A stretch of DNA of 64,000 bases. Source: Sialis fuliginosa (Eukaryota > Arthropoda > Insecta > Megaloptera > Sialidae). Shown in pieces: positions 35,291-47,560 of this stretch. The notes below the pieces were generated by a model. It searched no databases. It was not told where the DNA came from and saw only the letters and a list, made by a program, of their open reading frames with translations. Numbering within the stretch: position 1 is the first letter of the stretch; the number at the start of each line of letters is the position of its first letter. The stretch lies in the NCBI GenBank assembly GCA_961205875.1, contig OY540818.1, forward strand, positions 14,420,761 to 14,484,760, given 5' to 3'. Made by a program: the position numbers and the translations under genes.

Positions 35291-35460
35291 ATGTCCCCTA
35301 TTATAAACAAATTAATTAAATCCATTCAAACACGTAAACAAATTGTTAATAGAAATGTACTTAACAATATAATTAAAATATTTAATAAAATTCCAAAATC
35401 TATAACAGATTTGTCTGTTTCAAAGTTCACAAATACTTTAAAGTTATATTATTGTATATC
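35291..35460 (+). pseudogene. Probable LINE ORF2 C-terminal remnant
   Basis: The + strand frame reads INKLIKSIQTRKQIVNRN, then LNNIIKIFNKIPKSI, then SVSKFTNTLKLY. The IFNKIPKS block followed by a basic F-x-N-T-x-K helix matches the layout of LINE ORF2 tails such as 29540-29740, and a TAG follows at 35498. Very AT-rich and short, so confidence is modest. Confidence 0.4.
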
Positions 35461-35503
35461 CTTATATTATAATTATTATTACTATTATTTGTTTTTTAGG
35501 TAA

Positions 35504-36267
35504 TTAATGAATTTACTTATTTTATACTGTAACAATAGTTATTATATCAAAAAAGTAGGAAAATAATTCATAAATACTACAAAATATATTCAGATATCAA
35601 AATTTCAAGAATATCTACATACATATGTAGAAACACATATATTATTTACAATTCCATTAATCTAATTCGGCCAAATTCACAAAGGGTGTTATAATCAGGT
35701 TCGTATTTTCGATAGCGCCTAAAATTATGATTGAGTACAATTTATAACTCATAAGTTACCATGACAAAGATATATGATAAAGCACATGGTACAAGCTCTG
35801 TGATTTAAACGTCAGTATATGTCAGAAAAGAGATATATAACTTTAGTTGATACTTGCTATCATGTATACTGATGTTTTAGTGAAAATTATACGTTATTCA
35901 CAACTCCAGGCATTATTCTACCGTGAATTAATATCGTCTATACCTAATTCACACTGCCATAGAAAGAAATGGATATATTGCATGTGCTGAATTCGGATGG
36001 TTTTGTCTTTTTCTGTGATTGCTTATTTTGCGATCAGATTTAGAGGTGTAATGCTATTATAGTATTGTTCTGTTGTTATGACTTTTGTTAAAGAAATGAA
36101 TAATGATGATTATATTTTATTGTAATGAGTGAAATATGACTGTAAATTTTGTGGAATTTTTATTCCACGCGTGATCCATTTATGGTACATGTAGAGTGGT
36201 ATCTCCATAACTTGAAGCTCTATGGAATTTGTAAAATCATGCACACTAAATAATAATGTAATACTAA
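35504..36267. other. AT-rich DNA, no gene recognised
   Basis: No gene, RNA or repeat recognised. Confidence 0.35.
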
Positions 36268-36600
36268 TATTGTATGAGTCTTATAGACGCAGGAATTACT
36301 GAACTGATTTCAATGCGGTTTTCACCATAGTTAGATAATTTTTCTGCGCATTATCGTGGCTATTAATATTTTATAAAAATCTAAAGGCCTCTAAACACCA
36401 CCCAATCTGCAGGGCTGATTTGTCGGAAGGTAGAGTGAGAGTACTGTTGATTGGGTCGTATATAGGAAAATCGATTTTTCCGCAAATAGTCGGTCCGAAA
36501 AAATTGTCGATTTTTGGTCATAATTTTTTAATTTTCATGTTGAATATTTTAGCAGAATATTAACCCGGGTAAAACCGGGTCCAATGCGTTAGTACTAAAT
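36268..36600. repeat. Dispersed repeat, Helitron-like wording
   Basis: Contains GACGCAGGAATTACTGAACT, GATTTCAATGCGGTTTTCAC and, towards the end, AACCCGGGTAAAACCGGGTCC. This order is familiar from abundant non-autonomous insect repeats. No second full copy in this window. Confidence 0.4.
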
Positions 36601-39600
36601 AAATACAAACTAAAATTTGTAAATTTTAAAAATAAATTGAAGGTATATAAATTGAATGTAATTATTTTATTTATTGCACGCGTTTTACAGCACTGAGTGA
36701 GTAAAAATTAGAAACCTTTTGAACTACATTATATATTAAGCTGTTAATGTGATTAATGATTATTATTTTTGACAGATATATCTAATTATTTAAATGTAAC
36801 ATATTTTCCTTACAGTATTATTTATATTTATTTCTAATATCAAGCCGGATGCTAGTGCTGTTAAAATTTCACGCGAATTATTACATTTATATTTATTATA
36901 TTAATTAGATACATAATAATAATGTCTATTTTAATATTATCTGATTAATAAAGCAATAAATTAATTAAATTTATTATTTGTTTATGTACAAGTATAACAA
37001 TTGTTTAATTATTTTAATGTGCATTAACTATTTATTCTAATTATGTGAATAAATTTAGAGTCCGTGGCAATCTTGACATAATTTATTACCAATTAATAAA
37101 ATTGTTCGTTCTTTTTGATGGTTAATATTTATGGCTATAAATAAAAATATGTGTTAATTTTGTGTAGCTTTATAGCGGATCTCATTAATTATAAACACTT
37201 TAATCAAATAGTATAGAATTTTATCAAGATTGTAAGATAGATATTAAAATAGTTACAGATAATTATATTCGGCTATTTATTTGATATAAAGCTTCCTATA
37301 CTTCCTATAATCGTACCTACGTTGCAATAATCCAGACATTGATACAAGAAATAAGTAGAAATTTGAAAAATAATGAAAAAACTGCCAGTATTGAAATAAT
37401 TATAACATATCTCCATTGATTTAAAACGGGGTTGATGAATACTTCAGTAATTATTTCTAACTATTTTAAAGTAATTTTCGATTCTAAATCAGTACGTATC
37501 TTTCCGAAAAGACAGTCACATATAGAATTTTTAAACGTATATTGGGTCGGAGGAAATATTTTTATGTGTATGCAACGTTTTGGTTTACAAAATTTCAATG
37601 AAAAATATTGATCAAATAACATTCACATTTATGATAAATTTGATAAGGTAAAAAATGATCATATTTAGTGAATTGTTCATTTACAAATCGCAATTAAGTT
37701 TAGAATTAACATTAATCATGGTTTGAAAACAACTGATTAACTAACCGTGGTTAATTTTACTTTATGCAACCCAGAGATAGTATTTCAAAATCTTCTCTTT
37801 TTGTATACTTATAAACATCATTTTAATTATTTTGAATAATCTGAAAAATAGGTTTTATAATAATTTGAAAAAGCATTACTTTAATTATTATAAATTATCA
37901 CAATGTGAAAAATGTGAACAATTATCTATTATTACTTATTAAAACCATCCGAAGACCGGATTCACCCCGCAGGCCGTAGTTTGGGGACAGCTGTTCTAAA
38001 CTATCATCCGCATCCTACCACTCTTATTAAAAACCATTTTTGGATAAATTATTTTATCTAAATTGTCGACTTGTGAATTTTAAGTAACAAATATTCATGC
38101 GGCCATATTTTTGTACAGATCATTATATTGATATATTGATATTGCTAGGAAATGCATTTATGATCAAAAAAAATCTCTTTTTGTAGTAAGAAAAATTTTA
38201 ATCAAAATTCATATTTTTATATCACATGCTTAATGCAGGGAATCGATCTCTGCCCCACCCAGTTCCTGCTCAAAAGTATCCCATATCAAATTTCATACCT
38301 GTAAATGTACAGTGTATTTCAACAAGTACAAAACTTGCTATTGAATAGGATCATTCAAATAATAACACAATGTCGTTAAGGGTGGCTTAAAGATGCCCCT
38401 TTTTATACCAACATATTTTTTATCGAATGTGAGAAATATTTACTTTTTAAGAGAGTAATATTATATCGTTTCCGACTACGTTTATATTTGTTACATTATT
38501 TTAATGATTTAAAAAATAACTTTTTTTCTTCCTAATAACATTTTCCTTAATAAAATTTATTTGAAAAACGGATCAGCAATTTTCGAATTATTTTTGTTAT
38601 TTAGTTAAGAATAAATTATAACAAAAAATTCTAAATGAACCCCTTTCTCCTTAATACCTAAATATAATATAAAAATCGTGAAGCGTTCCACATATCTGCT
38701 ATTTTTTTTTAATTTTCTTGACGTTTAGACAATTAAAATATTATTATTGTAATAAACAACAAATATTGGGTATGTAATATTAGTGTAATAAATATTGTTA
38801 ATGGGTAGTAATTAAAATTTCTAAGGTATTACTCATTTTGCTAAAGGAAGTATGTAAAAGTTGAAGAAAATATTAGGTACTTAAAAATAAAGTATCGTAC
38901 AAACTGTTTTTGTTTTAAGCACATTCGTCGAGGAGGGTACAGTAATTAATAACCCAATAGATGTGTGAGAACAAAATGAGTTTGATCTTTTCCGACAGTT
39001 TGGCCATAATCTCCGCCCTCAAAAACATATACAGTGCCGTAATAAACAAATCTTAGGGGTATAATTGTGCGTACAAAATGTATATTAATTATAACTCCTA
39101 GATCTCACTTGTACAGTGTCTGTTTTAAAAAAAATAATACAACATTACGCTTTGAGTTATAAAATTCTGTATTAACATCGTTCGTTAAACCAGAAAAATC
39201 GTTTTGCGTCTTTTTGCTATATAAAGTGGGGACTGCCAAAAAGACAGCTTTTTTTACAAAATCTTTTTGGTTTAAGCATGGCATTAACACCCAGTTTAGA
39301 GAAATAAAATATAAGGCGGAACATTATTAAAATTATTAAATTAATGTCAAATAAAAATTTTACTTCTTATTACAAAAATATAGTCAGATGAATAATATAC
39401 TGAATTACTTTACTTCGAATAAAATCGACAAAATGTCAGATATATGTATAATAATCATTAGTAATACTAGCTCTGAATGTTTAAAAAGTTAATTGTAGGT
39501 ATAGCCACAAGTATACAAAACGAAAACAACATCTACTAGTTATAAATCCTACCTCAAAAAGAAATACGGCTCTAAAAAAAAAACTAAAATTTACTTCACT

Positions 39601-40149
39601 GTTCTCATATATCATAAATCCCAAGATTCGTACAAAAAATATCTCCAATAGGGTTAAACGTCCAAGAGTAAAAACAATCTTTTATATCACGGTCTTCAGA
39701 AACAGTATATTTAGGTAACAACCAATCACGACTCTTGATTGCTGTAAGTAGGCGTAGTTTGTGGTCAGGTAACTTTGCTAGTATTCTATTAATCAACGAT
39801 TAACTTCTAGTAGACTTTATCAAAGAGTTTTAGTGCCTCTATTGTTTTAACACTACCAACTTTATAGTTATGTGTGTCTGGAAAATGTGTATGCGTGTTA
39901 AATACAAATATAATTAAATTAAATATCAGTGTAATGGTGTAATAAAATACACAAATGTTAGTTTAAACTATATGTAATTTAAGATATAAAATTTGTATTT
40001 TTATATCGCAACATAACCGTAAATAATAATATTGTTACATTAATTGATTGTTAAATGTTAAACATATGTTTTTAATGTTCTACTTAGCCTAGTATTTTCT
40101 ATAAAATTATTAAAATTATAAACTTATTAATTGCACAATATAATTAAAT
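36601..40149. other. AT-rich DNA with isolated transposon and snRNA debris
   Basis: No gene recognised. CCGCAGGCCGTAGTTTGGGG at 37967, closing with ACAGCTG at 37993, is the complement of a common hAT terminus. A 21-base U6 snRNA 3' end lies at 38672. Two minus-strand frames (39105-39290 and 39605-39796) have ordinary-looking composition but no recognised motif. A TCAGTG initiator-like word at 39926 precedes the coding exon at 40150. Confidence 0.35.
38672..38692 (+). pseudogene. U6 snRNA 3' end fragment
   Basis: Twenty-one bases, AAAATCGTGAAGCGTTCC plus ACA, are identical to the extreme 3' region of U6 spliceosomal RNA. The rest of U6 (the GTTCTTGC 5' end, the ACAGAGA box, the AGC triad) is absent upstream, and the sequence continues into TATCTGCTATTTTTTTTT. 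So this is not a functional gene. Such 3' pieces can arise by reverse-transcriptase template switching. Confidence 0.6.
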
Positions 40150-40230
40150 ATGAGTTGCACTTATACAAACTTTCAAATGCAATCAAATCATAATTATATG
40201 CCAGTGGCATCGCAACAGGAGTTTATGGAG
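40150..40230 (+). CDS. Alternative first coding exon A, 27 codons
   Basis: Starts ATG (A at -3) and encodes MSCTYTNFQMQSNHNYM followed by PVASQQEFME. It ends GAG|GTAAGC, a strong 5' splice site at 40231, in phase 0. A possible 3' splice site, TTCTACTTAG at 40079-40088, lies upstream, so the exon may be entered by splicing (about 40089-40230) or have its own promoter. The peptide is polar, rich in Asn, Gln and Met, without signal peptide or domain, like the N-terminus of many regulatory proteins. I do not recognise the gene. The matched phase with the exon at 58016 suggests both splice to one downstream exon outside the window. No other exon is visible between them. Real exon status rests on ATG context, donor quality and codon-like composition, not on homology. 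Confidence 0.5.
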
Positions 40231-41391
40231 GTAAGCTCTTTTTTTAAATTTTTCTTATTTATTAATAACAACTATTAACCTTTTTAATTTTCTAATATAT
40301 ATTTATTGACCATATTCGTAATTTCTTCTGTGAAGTAAAGTTCCACTTATTATAATATTTTATAATTTATTTAAATATCAATATACATATGTTGGGGAGA
40401 TGAGATATATACCTACGCAATGAAATGGACAATGTTTGTTCCATCGGAACTATCCGAACGAATGAATTAAAATTTCGTTGTTAGTATCACCACACTTCAT
40501 AGACTACATCATAAAAATGGCATTTTCCTAGTACCATGTATTATGTTTGTATTGATAATATAACTTTTCGTAAAAAAAACTAAAAATATATATATTTTTA
40601 AAGATTTCAAAGGTGAGATATTACACTTATTGTATTTTTGATATTTTGTGCAATATTGCATATATTTTAATAGTAAGCTATTTTTAAAATCTTATTTCTC
40701 TCATGTAGATGAATTTTATCAAATAATTTTAAAGAGTATGCATTAGTTGATTTTTTATAATATTTGTAGTTTTAATAAAAATGTGCATCAATCTCTTTAA
40801 TGTAGGTAAAACAGTAAAATTTAACTGTCAATAAAAAAAGCTTATTACATAATACAAAATAATTATAAACACACTTCCAAATTTACATTACATAACATGA
40901 TCTATATAGATCCATCAATCTTGCAAATCGGATCAATAAATCTGACATTACAACTACAATTAAATCGGTATCTTCCTTACCGACCTGCATCAATCATGGC
41001 CGTTGTCTGTAACCAGAGCGGCCTAGTTCGAGCATCGCCTTGAGCGACATCATTTCCATAACAAATTCACAATTTGAGAGTATTTAGGTGTAGATTTGAG
41101 TATAGGTTTCAAAAGTTAAACATTATAATTTTATCGAAGGTTGTTATTTTTCAATTAAATTATCTTGTATGAATCACGATACCCGATGAAGTTTTGGTGA
41201 TTGTTAATGACATGATAATCGACATATCTGATCGTTGATTGAATCTCTTTGCTCATTCGCTTGATAGTAATGTTCTGTTGATTTTTGTCTTTAGCATAAT
41301 TTTTCATTTTCAAATTGAACCATTATTTCACACACATACTTGTACTTACTATAATAACTTATAACTTTTTACTTTCTTATACCCATGTAGG
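40231..41391 (+). other. Intron sequence; possible regulatory patch at 40975-41055
   Basis: AT-rich sequence downstream of the donor at 40231. The patch TGGCCGTTGTCTGTAACCAG to CGAGCATCGCCTTGAGCGAC is clearly less A+T-rich and may be a conserved regulatory segment. No exon recognised. Confidence 0.3.
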
Positions 41392-41647
41392 TAAGGTACT
41401 GGCATCAGTTTTGGATATGACCCCAGTAATAACTGTTTTTAAATTAAATGTACTGAATTAGAAATATTTGTTAATTCTGAATATTAATCTGTAATACATT
41501 TAACTGTCTTACAGCGTGATTTGATGAAAATTGGCAAATAGGTGTCAAAATGTTGAACATTTAAACTAATTATTAGTATAATTTATTTATTATTTATAAT
41601 ATTGTCATAGCAACTGCTTAATGGCCATAACTGGTGCCAGTACCTTA
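41392..41647. mobile_element. Inverted-repeat element, family GTACTGGCACCAAT (copy 2)
   Basis: Left end TAAGGTACTGGCATCAGTTTT, right end AACTGGTGCCAGTACCTTA. Shares CTGTCTTACAGCGTGATTTG in the opposite orientation with 23288-23750, so it is inserted in reverse and internally deleted. Non-coding. Confidence 0.82.
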
Positions 41648-41682
41648 TATAAAATATACATAAAGTATAAGTAGGTATATAA

Positions 41683-41990
41683 GTATTGTGAAGCCGATTT
41701 TTTTAAATCCGGATTTTGATGGAATTATCCATTTTGATCTTCCCTGATTCCATTATATTTCGCCATAATGTCTGTGTGTCTGTCTGTAAGCACTGTAACT
41801 CAAATACGACAAAGCGAAAAAGGTGAAATTTTATATTTACGATCAATTTTTGTCTGGGAAGAAAACTATTTTTTAAGCATTATTTCACACACATACTTTT
41901 ACTTAATATATAATTATTATATAACTTATTTATTTAATATGAAGAAACCTTGCATTTGTATGCGACTAATGCACAGAAGCCCATATATAA
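41683..41990. repeat. Dispersed repeat with TGTCTGTGTGTCTGTCTG core
   Basis: The first 80 bases match 14650-14735. It continues through ATGTCTGTGTGTCTGTCTGT and AACTCAAATACGACAAAGCG, a phrase common in insect repeats, and then TTATTTCACACACATACTTT, which also occurs at 41322 just before the preceding element. An open frame of 92 codons across it is repeat sequence, not a gene. Confidence 0.5.
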
Positions 41991-42324
41991 TTAGAGTTGA
42001 TGTATATTATTATATACTTAATTTAATTAAATGCGACTTTACTTGAAATCAATTTATCAGTTGGTTTTCTCAAGTTAGATAAGTTTTCATTTTCTGCAGC
42101 AATTTTCAATTAAATTTAGTTTTCTCACACTTAAAAATAAAAAAGATGTATGTTATGTTATGTATGATACTATATAGTATAAAATATGTAGTACGTATAA
42201 TTGAGGATAATAAAACAAATTTAGTGAACCAAATCAGGAATAATAAAGAACTGAATTAAAGCGAAGCAATATTGCAGAAAATCTTAACACGAAATATCAC
42301 CCATCCCCTATAATTATCACTTGA

Positions 42325-42420
42325 AGATAATTAGTTTGGCGGCGCCACTGTCTGCCACCGCAGTCTGATGAATGCACTTTAAATGCATCACCACTTAAGA
42401 GTGTTAGGTTACTTAAAACT
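42325..42420. promoter_or_regulatory. Possible regulatory patch
   Basis: GGCGGCGCCACTGTCTGCC followed by an imperfect palindrome, GATGAATGCACTTTAAATGC then ATC. G+C-richer than its surroundings; no coding frame. CTCF-like resemblance is weak. Confidence 0.25.
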
Positions 42421-43486
42421 ATTGTGTTTTAATCTACAATCTCCTCTGTATAAAACATTATTTTGTCTAATTAGCCAGCTGGTTCTACGTTTACTGTAAC
42501 TGATCACTGCAGTAGTTATTAACTCTAAATGTTTGCCATTTATTAACTTTTATAAAATAAAATTCCATCAATTGTGAATGATTGATTTGTTTGTTTAAGG
42601 TTCCATAAGTTTCAACTAGAACCATATCTTACATTGTCACCCATATCGTAAACTTTATATGAACTAGAAACTTGAAATTTTGACTAACTTGCAAAGTTAT
42701 TTTTTCGAGAAGAGGAAGGGGGCCTTAAGCTAAATTTAAGCTAAACTACTATTAAGAATGTGGGATATTAAAATGTTGGTTTTAATCAGAAGAACTTGAT
42801 TATTATTTTTTTATTTTTATCATTATTTGATAAATACTGACAAAAATCTAAAAAAAATATCAATAATATTATTTTCATTGGAGAGTATATAAATAATATA
42901 AGTTTTGTTTTACATTCCTTTATCTATTAAATTTAAGTGAAAAATATGATATCCTTGTACAGATTTTTTTAATTACATTTTTATGGATAACTATCTACTG
43001 TGTTAGTTCTAAATTATCAAAAAAATAATACATTACGAAACAGTCGTATTCAGAAAATCATATTTGGAATGTTGTTCTTTCTATTTAAACAGACAATAGA
43101 TTTCATACATGAATTAATTATTATCAGCGTGGTTGTAAAATTATCAAAGTAAAATATTATCACTGTCTTATGGCAATCAAATATGTCATCTAATTTATTA
43201 TTAAAATATATACACCGACAATGGCACATAAGAAAATAGGAGTTGTAATAAACAATGCTTATATACTCCACTCCCAGTGTTATAAATGCATAAATACATA
43301 TGTGTTCATGCATGAGATATAAAATAATCAATTAAAAACAAAGATACATATATGTTATTGTATATATTTATCTTTATCGGGCAATTTCTTTGTTTTATCA
43401 TTACTGAACTTCTTAGTAACTTCAAAGATGCCGCCAACGTTTTGAAAAGCACGGTTTACTTTATTAATCATTGCTCTTAAAATGGC
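42421..43486. other. AT-rich DNA, no gene recognised
   Basis: No gene, RNA or repeat recognised. The minus-strand frame at 43050-43331 looks like chance. Confidence 0.35.
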
Positions 43487-43764
43487 TACCCGGGAAAAAA
43501 AATTAGATCTGAAGTGATCAAATCAGATCTGGGATAGATCTGCATTTCGAGACAAAATCATATTTTTTCACTGGTTTTTGTTCTATGGAGACCTGCAAAG
43601 ATTTACAACGATCTACAAAAATCTCTAAAGATCGTTGTAGATCGTGATAGATTTAAGCGTTGAAAATTCATCAAAAACCAGTGAACAAATATGATTTTGT
43701 CTCAAAATGCAGAACTATCAAGATCTGATTTGATCAATTAAGATCTAAAAATTTTTCCTGAGTA
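43487..43764. mobile_element. Inverted-repeat element dense in AGATCT (copy 1)
   Basis: Ends TACCCGGGAAAAAAAATTAGATCT and the complement of TACTCAGGAAAAATTTTTAG. Arms continue inward through GATCAAATCAGATCT, the pair CATATTTTTTCACTGG / CCAGTGAACAAATATG, and central inverted copies of CGATCTAC. The whole element is a nested series of AGATCT/GATC words. A relative lies at 50676-50947. Non-coding. Confidence 0.8.
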
Positions 43765-46700
43765 AAAATAAGAGTAAACTAGAAGAATACATTTTTTTTG
43801 TATACAATATAAACGAACATGTAATATATTTATATAAAAATTTTTCATGAATTACATCTTTGGGTGGCCAAGCATCCAAGGACCAGTTAATTAAAAATCT
43901 GTTAAACTTTGTTTTTTGGCCTACTTTTGAAAATTGATAAGAATATTTTTGTGGCGTTTAACAGTGCCGGCTTTGGGATTCATTGATTTTCTTTCAGATT
44001 TCCCTCTATCACGTTTAACAAATTATTGAAAAAAAAAAAAAAATTCTGAAAATCTTAATCTAACTAATTTTAAGTATATTTTTGTATCTTTTTAAAGCAA
44101 TATTGTTGGACGAAAACAATAAATCCTTTTTATACGTATACGAGTACAATTTGAAAAACAGTTGATCCTGCTGTAGGCACTGAAATACACGACAAAAAAT
44201 ATTCATATCTATTTTCTAAAGCAGGACAAAAACCATGTGAATGTTTTTTGTTTTCGAAAAAAATTCTTGGTCTTTCAAAGCTAGGACACCTTATATATAA
44301 TTAAAAATTTGCATAAAGGTACATATACATAAGTATATGCATATAAAATATAACTGCATCAAATTATTTATGTTGATGTAAGCACATTGAGCATTTCTAA
44401 TGAGATATTTAATATAATACATATGCATAAACATTATGTAACATTATACGTGTGATATATTCGTATACTCATTAGTAAATAGAGTGAGATAAGAAAAAAA
44501 AATTACAAATAGTTCATTAAAGTTTTTTCTATATGTTCTTATATAATAAAAGGGGGTGGAGTTTTCTTGTAGAATAATTGGTTCTTTTTGTACGTATTTA
44601 ATAAAAATATTTGACGTATCTTCCATCTGCCTTCACAACGTGGGTGGTACCATTTTCATAATTATAGTTTTTCATTTGTTTATAAGAAAAGTTTGCGTGT
44701 TTTAATTTCGAGTATGTTTAAATGGTGTTCTTATCTTACATTATATTTTTCCACAGGGAAAATTTACTAACAAACAAAATATATTTCACTTCCTTGTACT
44801 GTTCTGAATTTAACATTTCAGGTGAAATATTTTGTAATATTTTAATAATACTGTGGAACATTTTTTCACGTCAACATGTTCTTAAAATAAATTTTGTGTG
44901 AATATTTTAAGATTGTAGATGTTTAAAATTTCCATTTAAAAGTATTATTTTAATTTTAAATGGATGATTGCGTATAATTATTTGTTTATATTCCTTAATT
45001 TTATATCAAAATAATAATTAATTTAAAAACATGCTGCATACATTCTTTAAAAATGAATTGAAGGTTAAGTAATTAATATTTTTAAGTAAAAAATCATTTC
45101 CTTATAAAAAATTAAATCAAATAATATTTTATAGGTAAATATCAATTTATTATGGTTTGTCTCTTGATGGCAAATTTGTATGTTTTCAGTATTGTGTTAT
45201 AAATCGTGCAATTAATATCCAAATTAATTGTGTTTGTACACCATTCAATTGAAAACTCAATGCTTCATGAACCCTTAAGATTTCTATAGCGCTGAGACCT
45301 GGAGAACTTACTTATAGTAATATAGTTTTGACAGCCTGAATCATATTATAACATTATGTTTAGTTTAAATTTATTTTATTTTATTTTTGCTAAAAATAAT
45401 GCATATCTAAATGAAGTATCTCGAGGAGAACGTCCAGGCTAAGAAAAAGTTTTAATTTTTTATCCACCATTTGGGGACCTTCTTAGCCTTGCATGGTCCT
45501 AATAATTAGGTCACTCACTGAATACTGGTAAAAATATTGACTTAAGGTGATATTAAACATTTGTGTTAGCATATTTGTTTACGAGGAGACTTAAAATACA
45601 ATTAACACGTTATAGTACGTTAATTTTAATATAAAAGTTCGAGTTTTATTACAGTAAAACAACCTTGCACTTGTTTAAATTATAGTAGATATTATTGCAT
45701 ATTTTTAACAAACGCCCATTAACATCCAGCCTAACACTACATACATGCACAAAAATCACTAATTAATTTATAATTTATAGTTTAAAATATATAAAATGAA
45801 ACTTGTTATTTCAATTTCTAAGTAGGTACCTAATTATAACCAAAACACCTATTCAAATTTACTCTACCTTAAAACAAAAGTTTATGTACACCATAAACTA
45901 TTTAGCACTATGCAGTATGAAGGTACACACATAAAATTTACATAATTCAAGCGTTTAGAGTTTTTATTTATAGCAGTGAAATGGTTTGATTGAAACATCG
46001 ATTATATATGCACGAAAGACCTATAATTATTGGATGTCGTATGATAAAATTTAAACAATTAATTACGAGCAAGTCACGAATATATTGACAATAAATAAAT
46101 CATTGTACAGGTGTCTGACAATATAAAAATGGTTGCTACATTCGACATATGTTTTATACAACTCGAAACTCATGCAGGCACTGTAAAAGTTTCTTATATA
46201 TTCATAGATTTTATCAATGTATTAACTGTACATACATACATAAATATCTGTCATAGTTGATAGTGCCTTTTTATTTTTATTTAATAGATATAGAAGATCG
46301 TGATACAAGGAGCAAGTAGAATTCAAATGCTTGCGAATCTATGCTAATTTTGTTCGGATAGTTTTAAAACTGTATTTTTAATGTATTAAAAAACAATAAC
46401 TAATTGAACTCGTAAGAAAATTAATTAACTTATAATTTGGGTAAGTGGATTCCGATTAATTGGGAAGCACTATGATCGATCCGTTATTTGTCCCAATTAA
46501 CTGAAAACTGCTGTAATATGTTTATATAAGTATCTTGTAATTTTACGCTTAAATTCTGTTTTCAGAATGTAAGTAATGTTTAGATAAATAATTGGAAATT
46601 GAAACCTATATATTAAAACTTAAACAGTATAAAAAATCAAACTAACAGGTATTGACTACACACATATGAGTATTTATGATGCATTATATTTAAAATTATT

Positions 46701-47484
46701 TTATGATACTTGATAATTATATATTTTTAAAAATAACGATGAATAATGTTTATGATGCAATAAATTTTGATATAAACTTGAAGAAATAAATTGTTTTTGG
46801 TGAAATCTGAAATTATTTACTTGAAAATAATTATTGTTTAATTATTTCACATTAAATGATGCTGCAATTTGAAAATTTCTGACCTATTATAATGAACTTT
46901 TGTGTTGATGAAGTCTATAAATATTTTAATATTTAAAAATTACTAGTGTCAAGTTACAATGTTGAAATATACATAGGTACTGTGTATTTATAATCAAGTA
47001 TTTAACGATTTAATTATCGAAATAATATATCTGTGAATTTGTATTCAAATCTTTACTACTGCCATTTTTGAAAAAAATAAAGAGAATAAACAATATAATC
47101 ATAACTATTTGATAATGTACAAACGAGATCGAGACTGCCATGTTCGTTAATATTCTTCGGCAAGGATTTATTTTAGGTTATAAACTAACTTATATCATTT
47201 TTTTATTGTTTTTTTTTTGACACACTAATGTAGATTTATTATTAATCTAACTAAAAACTTTTTTTCAAAAACCACGAGCCAGAAAAAATACCATCGATAC
47301 ATACCTATTCATAAATTGTTCATAAAACAATACACCTGTATTTTTGTTGCATTATATTAGGTCATTATTTTATAAATAACTGTAGATGGACGATTACCAA
47401 ATTAAGGTATGACAGAATCTATTGTACACGAAACAAAATATGCAAGGCTTGAATCACTGCAGATATACAACGATAATTAGACGA
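43765..47484. other. AT-rich DNA with isolated repeat ends, no gene recognised
   Basis: CAGTGCCGGCTTTGGGATTC at 43972 looks like a hAT-type left end without a partner. A small hairpin with GGCTAAGAA arms lies at 45437-45489. TTAATTGGGA and its complement TCCCAATTAA flank a short spacer at 46455-46501. Nothing coding recognised. Confidence 0.35.
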
Positions 47485-47560
47485 GGGAGTGGGAAAATGC
47501 ACGCATTGTACTCCACAGCGCCGCCTTGCGAGCGTTCCGAGAACTGGACTGTTTTATTTT
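47485..47560. promoter_or_regulatory. Possible regulatory patch
   Basis: A short G+C-rich patch, CTCCACAGCGCCGCCTTGCG then AGCGTTCCGAGAACTGG, in AT-rich DNA, crossed by short open frames on both strands that have no recognisable features. Confidence 0.25.

Noticed and set aside
39105-39796. Two minus-strand frames of 61 and 63 codons with fairly ordinary amino-acid composition
   Set aside because: They are in the same orientation and could be pieces of an old element, but no motif was recognised and no splice sites join them.
27080-40620. AAAG|GTGAG words at 27088 and 40612 considered as ratchet sites
   Set aside because: No pyrimidine tract and the wrong base before AG; no usable 3' splice site.
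41768-42046. 92-codon + strand frame
   Set aside because: Falls inside a dispersed repeat (TGTCTGTGTGTCTGTCTG core) and starts within the reiterated part.
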